Source: Hypoxylon rubiginosum (Eukaryota > Ascomycota > Sordariomycetes > Xylariales > Hypoxylaceae). Taken from it: a stretch of 64,000 nt of DNA. The notes beneath the pieces are model-generated. The model ran no database searches, was not told the origin of the DNA, and saw nothing but the letters and a program-made list of their open reading frames with translations. How positions within the stretch are numbered: the stretch's first letter is position 1; each line of letters starts with the position of its first letter. The DNA is taken from NCBI GenBank assembly GCA_902806565.1, contig CADCXA010000050.1:558001-622000 (forward strand). Direction: 5' to 3'. Below, one piece after another: positions 60,801 through 64,000 of this stretch. The translations under genes and the position numbers were made by a program.

Positions 60801-61490
60801 GATGATTGTTTTTGTTGTTGAGTAGTCTCTGAACCGCAGCGAAGGTAAATAGAGTGGTGTCTGGGGGCGTGCTCAGTAGTATAGATGCAAGACGCCCCGG
60901 CTTAAGAATAAGAGGCCACCCATGCGCGATGAACAATGCGCAATGACGGCCTTGCTTGCTCCTGCATGGAACTCGCATTATTCGAGCCATTGAATTGTAT
61001 ATGCCGTCGCAGGCCTGTATGTTCTAGCACACGTTGCCACAAGAGCTAGGCGATTCCTTGGACGATGCCCCTGTTGTTCTGATGTTCAGCAGACCTCCAG
61101 GGGTCGATCTCCCCCCCTTTCCCCACATTTCCCCAATATCCAAGAGGCACAGTACTGCCGGTTAATCAGCTGCAACCTCGCTTGAACTTAGCGCCAATAC
61201 TACCGGCTACGCCACTTATAACGGCGGACGAGAGGGGCCGAGACCAGTTCGGTATTTATGAAAGTACGGAGATTCTCCACGTTCACGAGAAGCCATGGTA
61301 GTGTTTGTTGACGTGGTAAAATGAAAGTTGCGCGTGGAATTACAGGCATGGCCAACCAGATAATGTGTATTCTGCCGTGCTACCCTAGGTACACTATGCC
61401 ATCATGCTATACATAGTTAAAGTAGGTATCTTCGAAAGTCTACTTGGTAAATTAGAGGATTGGCATGATCCTACATCTATATATAATAAG
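60801..61490. other. Intergenic, promoter of the transporter gene
   Basis: About 690 bases upstream of the transporter. A frame continues upstream of the chosen start at 60800 to 60990, but the protein before that Met (many Arg, Cys and His, no homology) is not family-like. A CCTAGGTAC motif occurs near 61384. Confidence 0.5.
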
Positions 61491-61637
61491 ACTCTGAAAA
61501 TTGATGACATAATCCTAAGTTATAGGGGGTCCAAGCTGTAACTTACTGTAATTATAGCGGGACTTAGCACTAAGCTTCCTGTATTTATAGGGTATTTATA
61601 GGGTATTTATAGCGCATATTAGATATTATGTCATCCC
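61491..61637. mobile_element. MITE-like element, copy 1
   Basis: A short element about 145 bases long with inverted ends: TTGATGACATAAT at 61501-61513 and ATTATGTCATC at 61625-61635. It has no coding capacity. The inside contains CTGTAATTATAG and three TATTTATAGGG-like units. It is nearly identical in its left 90 bases to the start of the element that follows. The terminal inverted repeats and size fit a non-autonomous DNA transposon, but no superfamily can be named because target-site duplications are not clear. Confidence 0.6.
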
Positions 61638-61643
61638 CTTTCC

Positions 61644-62036
61644 ACTGATGACATAATCTTGAGTTATAGGAGGTATGCGCTGTAACGCACTGTAATTATA
61701 GCAGGGCTTGGCACTAAGCTCCCTGTATTCACAGGGCATTGAGGGTTTTGACACCTGGCCAGGATATGACCCTTGGAAAATACCTAAGCTTCTTTTACCA
61801 CATATATATCTAGCTCCTTCTTAAGTACAATTAAATTACAATTAAATTGCGACTGAATTGCAATTGAATTATAATTGTTATCAATTGATTCTAGTACGTA
61901 TTTGGGTACCTTACGCGAAGCCGTTGTTGAGCCATGGTTGAGGCTATCTGTAACCTCCAGCACTTAGGTCCCTGTATTATAGGTAGCTGTAGAGGTAGTT
62001 ATAGGGCATATGGAATATTTTGTCATCAATTTTTAG
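61644..62036. mobile_element. MITE-like element, copy 2, with internal insertion
   Basis: It begins with TGATGACATAATCTTGAGTT at 61646, a near copy of 61502 onward in the first element (144-145 bases apart). It ends with ATTTTGTCATCAATTTTTAG at about 62017-62036, the inverse of the very first end at about 61493-61512. The part 61646-61740 and the part 61945-62034 together match copy 1. The intervening 200 bases (about 61741-61940) have no counterpart in copy 1 and look like an insertion. Confidence 0.55.
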
Positions 62037-62432
62037 AATTTTGACCGATTTGGCACCGCACGATTCCTAAGCCTCCCACCTATTCAGTTGGCATTCTCAA
62101 TTCATCTTGTATACAGAAACCTTGAAAGGGATATTAAAGGTTTCGCTCAATTGAGAGCTTTCAAATAATATAGATTACACCTTGTCCAGATACATGGTTA
62201 TTAAGATTTTCAAGTAAATAGATTGGTAAATAGGTTAGTATTGCGGCAAGGGGTGTCACGTGATACCACTGCCTGTTTCCATCCCCAAAGATTTAGACTT
62301 GCACTCGCATCTCTATCCTGAGACTCAACTTCCGTCTCCAGACCGTCGGTAATAAAACCGTCATCTTCCCTATCAACCCAGACCTCGCTCCCAGACACTG
62401 CGCCGGATCCTGATTTTGAAACCGGGTTCTAA
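62037..62432. other. No intact gene; possible upstream part of the kinase-like pseudogene
   Basis: About 400 bases with stops in every frame. Short peptide-like fragments occur near 62285-62350, but none can be assigned to a family. Confidence 0.4.
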
Positions 62433-63039
62433 GCTGATAGTATGATTCCTCAGTATTCTTCTAGAGAAGTCACTATTCAACGTGTCTTTGTCAGCGGGAA
62501 CAATACTGTCAGCAAAGTTCAGGTCGGCTCTCAAACTATGCTGTGCAAGGCTCACAGAGCATGACTTCAAGACCCAAATCTTGAACAAGAGCTAGTCAGC
62601 ATACAGAAAATACGGGAGGTTGGCATTAGTGCTCGCGCACGAATCCGCGTCCTAATACTAAAGATATGTCAGACATGCTAATTCAAGAGCGATCGTCGAA
62701 CTGCAACATGATTTTATCCTGCCTGGCGTCTACGGCGGCACCTTACGCGATGTGGATGTGTCTGCTGTGCCAAAGGAAATGAGACGGAAGTAGGTAAATC
62801 AAATATGCGAGACTGTAGATGAGCTACATGAGGCTGGAGTAGTTTGGGGAGACGGGAAGGCGTCTAATGTAATTATCAATCAGAGTGACAACGCCTGGCT
62901 TATTGACTTCGCGGACGGGCGATCGAAAGAATGGGTGGATGAGGAGCTGGCTGACAGCAAAAAGGGCGATAACCAGGATGTTAGAAAGATGTCAGAATTC
63001 CTCAGCAGGGCCCAGATCCCGAAGGTAGGTAAGCTCTAG
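62433..63039 (+). pseudogene. Broken fungal kinase-like gene
   Basis: Translated pieces match a fungal protein-kinase-like family. The first piece (62433-62590) reads VGSQTMLCKAHRA, stop, LQDPNLEQELVSIQKI, with TGA at 62562-62564. The second (62710-63039) is in another frame and reads LPGVYGGTLRDVDV, stop (TAG at 62791-62793), then QICETVDELHEAGVVWGDG and AWLIDFADG. WGDGK..NVIIN corresponds to the catalytic loop and LIDFADG to the metal-binding DFG-like segment. At least one frameshift and two premature stops are present, so no full protein can be made. The TAG falls where related proteins, as I recall them, have Trp, which would be a G-to-A change; this is compatible with RIP but also with ordinary decay. 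The original function is unknown. Confidence 0.65.
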
Positions 63040-63375
63040 AAACGAGCATAAATTCTGGTACGTTTCAGACCATTCATAAATTACCTAGCATAAATCACAG
63101 CGAGATAATATTGACATTTCGAGGATAGCTATGATGAGTTTTGGCGTTTTTAAATATTATATAATAATGATTTCGGAGCCTTTTTCGCATTACTCGGAGC
63201 CGAAATCGGCTATGCGTTTCAGGTGCGCACTCATATTCCAAGTTGAAGATCCTGCTATATATAACGTCTATTTCTTTCAATAGCCCTGATCCTCATTTAA
63301 ATTCGATTTAACGAATTTCTCACCGGAGGCCTTCCCATCCATCAAAGTATCACCCAGAAGCAGTCTCGTTCAGAC
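63040..63375. promoter_or_regulatory. Promoter region of the isochorismatase-fold gene
   Basis: 336 bases, AT-richer than the flanking genes. No element is identified with confidence. Confidence 0.4.
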
Positions 63376-64000
63376 ATGGCAACACTCGCAGCAACGTTCA
63401 ATGCGGCTGATGAGACCGCGCCGGGCCATTATGGGCCGTCTCAGACAGCTCTACTACTGCTAGACTTTCACACCATGTTTGTGCAAGAGTACGGAGGACC
63501 AAGCGCTCGTGCGGCTCTTAAGGTCGCCGCCACGTTGAGAACTTGGGCGAAGTCCATGGGCAGTACGTTTTCTCAATCTATAAGCGGGCTTATATATGGA
63601 GAGGATTATAATCCAGCGCTCTTCTATTGTCAGGGAAAGATAAATATAATTAACTCTTTGTGTTACAGTTCAGGTGATTCATTGTCTGAACGACACGAAC
63701 GCCCTACCATTCCCGACCTGCAAAGACATTGGAATGTTCACCAATGTCATAGCCTCCATGAATTCATACGGTAGTGGGGAGCCCGCGGAGATTCTCGGGG
63801 GTACTGATGGCGACGTCACGTTCGCGAGAAGGCCAGGTATCGTCTCTGCCCTCAAATCGCCTGGCCTGGAAGACTTCTTGCAGCAGAAAGGGATCAAATC
63901 GCTCGTCCTTACCGGCCTGAGCACATCTGGATGCGTGATGAGAACCGCAGTTACGGCGACAGATGCGGAATTCGTCACGACCGTCATCTCCGACGCCTGT
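63376..64000 (+). CDS. Isochorismatase-fold cysteine hydrolase (3' end outside window)
   Basis: Exon 1 is 63376-63562 and exon 2 starts at 63669 and runs off the window; a 106-base intron with donor GTACGT lies between. The join reads AKSMGIQVIHCLNDT. The catalytic Asp is in TALLLLDFHTMFV near residue 30, and the catalytic Cys is in LTGLSTSGCVMRTA near residue 155, the two landmarks of this superfamily. The basic residue between them is in VTFARRPGIVSAL, where Arg replaces the more usual Lys at a nearby position, though the exact alignment is uncertain. Members hydrolyse isochorismate, nicotinamide, carbamoyl or imide bonds; which one applies here cannot be told. It may belong with the neighbouring transporter and oxidoreductases, but 2.6 kb with mobile elements and a pseudogene separate it from them. 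Confidence 0.85.

Noticed and set aside
1..64000. CRISPR array, rRNA genes, PKS or NRPS core genes
   Set aside because: None seen. The genome is eukaryotic, repeats lack the spacer pattern, and no ketosynthase or adenylation motifs were found in any frame.

Overview
The window is nuclear DNA of a filamentous ascomycete (Pezizomycotina). The evidence is gene structure with short GT..AG introns of about 47-110 bases and CTAAC-like branch sites, typical fungal families (Clr5-domain protein, sedolisin, eEF3, Hst4-type sirtuin, fungal P450), and a 13.8-kb block of almost pure A+T of the kind left by repeat-induced point mutation (RIP). I cannot name the species. No tRNA, rRNA or CRISPR was seen.

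Left arm (1-20.8 kb): the end of a membrane protein gene, two unrecognised genes on the minus strand, then mostly plus-strand genes spaced 0.3-2.9 kb apart. These are a divergent glutathione-synthetase-like ligase, a secreted major-royal-jelly-type propeller, a glutathione S-transferase, a Clr5-domain protein, a secreted feruloyl-esterase-type hydrolase and a secreted SMP-30-like propeller. The content is accessory: secreted enzymes and thiol chemistry.

Centre (20.8-34.6 kb): the AT block, with no credible gene. It holds degenerate tandem repeats and microsatellites. It stops about 1.1 kb before the essential translation factor eEF3.

Right arm (35.8-64 kb): eEF3 (three exons, last intron GC-AG); a 1364-residue unknown protein whose zinc-metalloprotease-like HEFAH motif is split by an intron; a large Hst3/Hst4-type sirtuin; and a run of metabolic genes (cytochrome P450, secreted sedolisin, short-chain dehydrogenase, FAD monooxygenase, sugar-type MFS transporter, isochorismatase-fold hydrolase). 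The dehydrogenase and monooxygenase are divergent across one shared promoter region, which suggests a small catabolic or secondary-metabolism cluster without a PKS or NRPS core in view. Between transporter and hydrolase lie two adjacent MITE-like elements and a broken fungal kinase-like gene.

Exon boundaries are hand-built from splice consensus, reading-frame continuity and remembered family consensus sequences. No alignment or transcript data were available.
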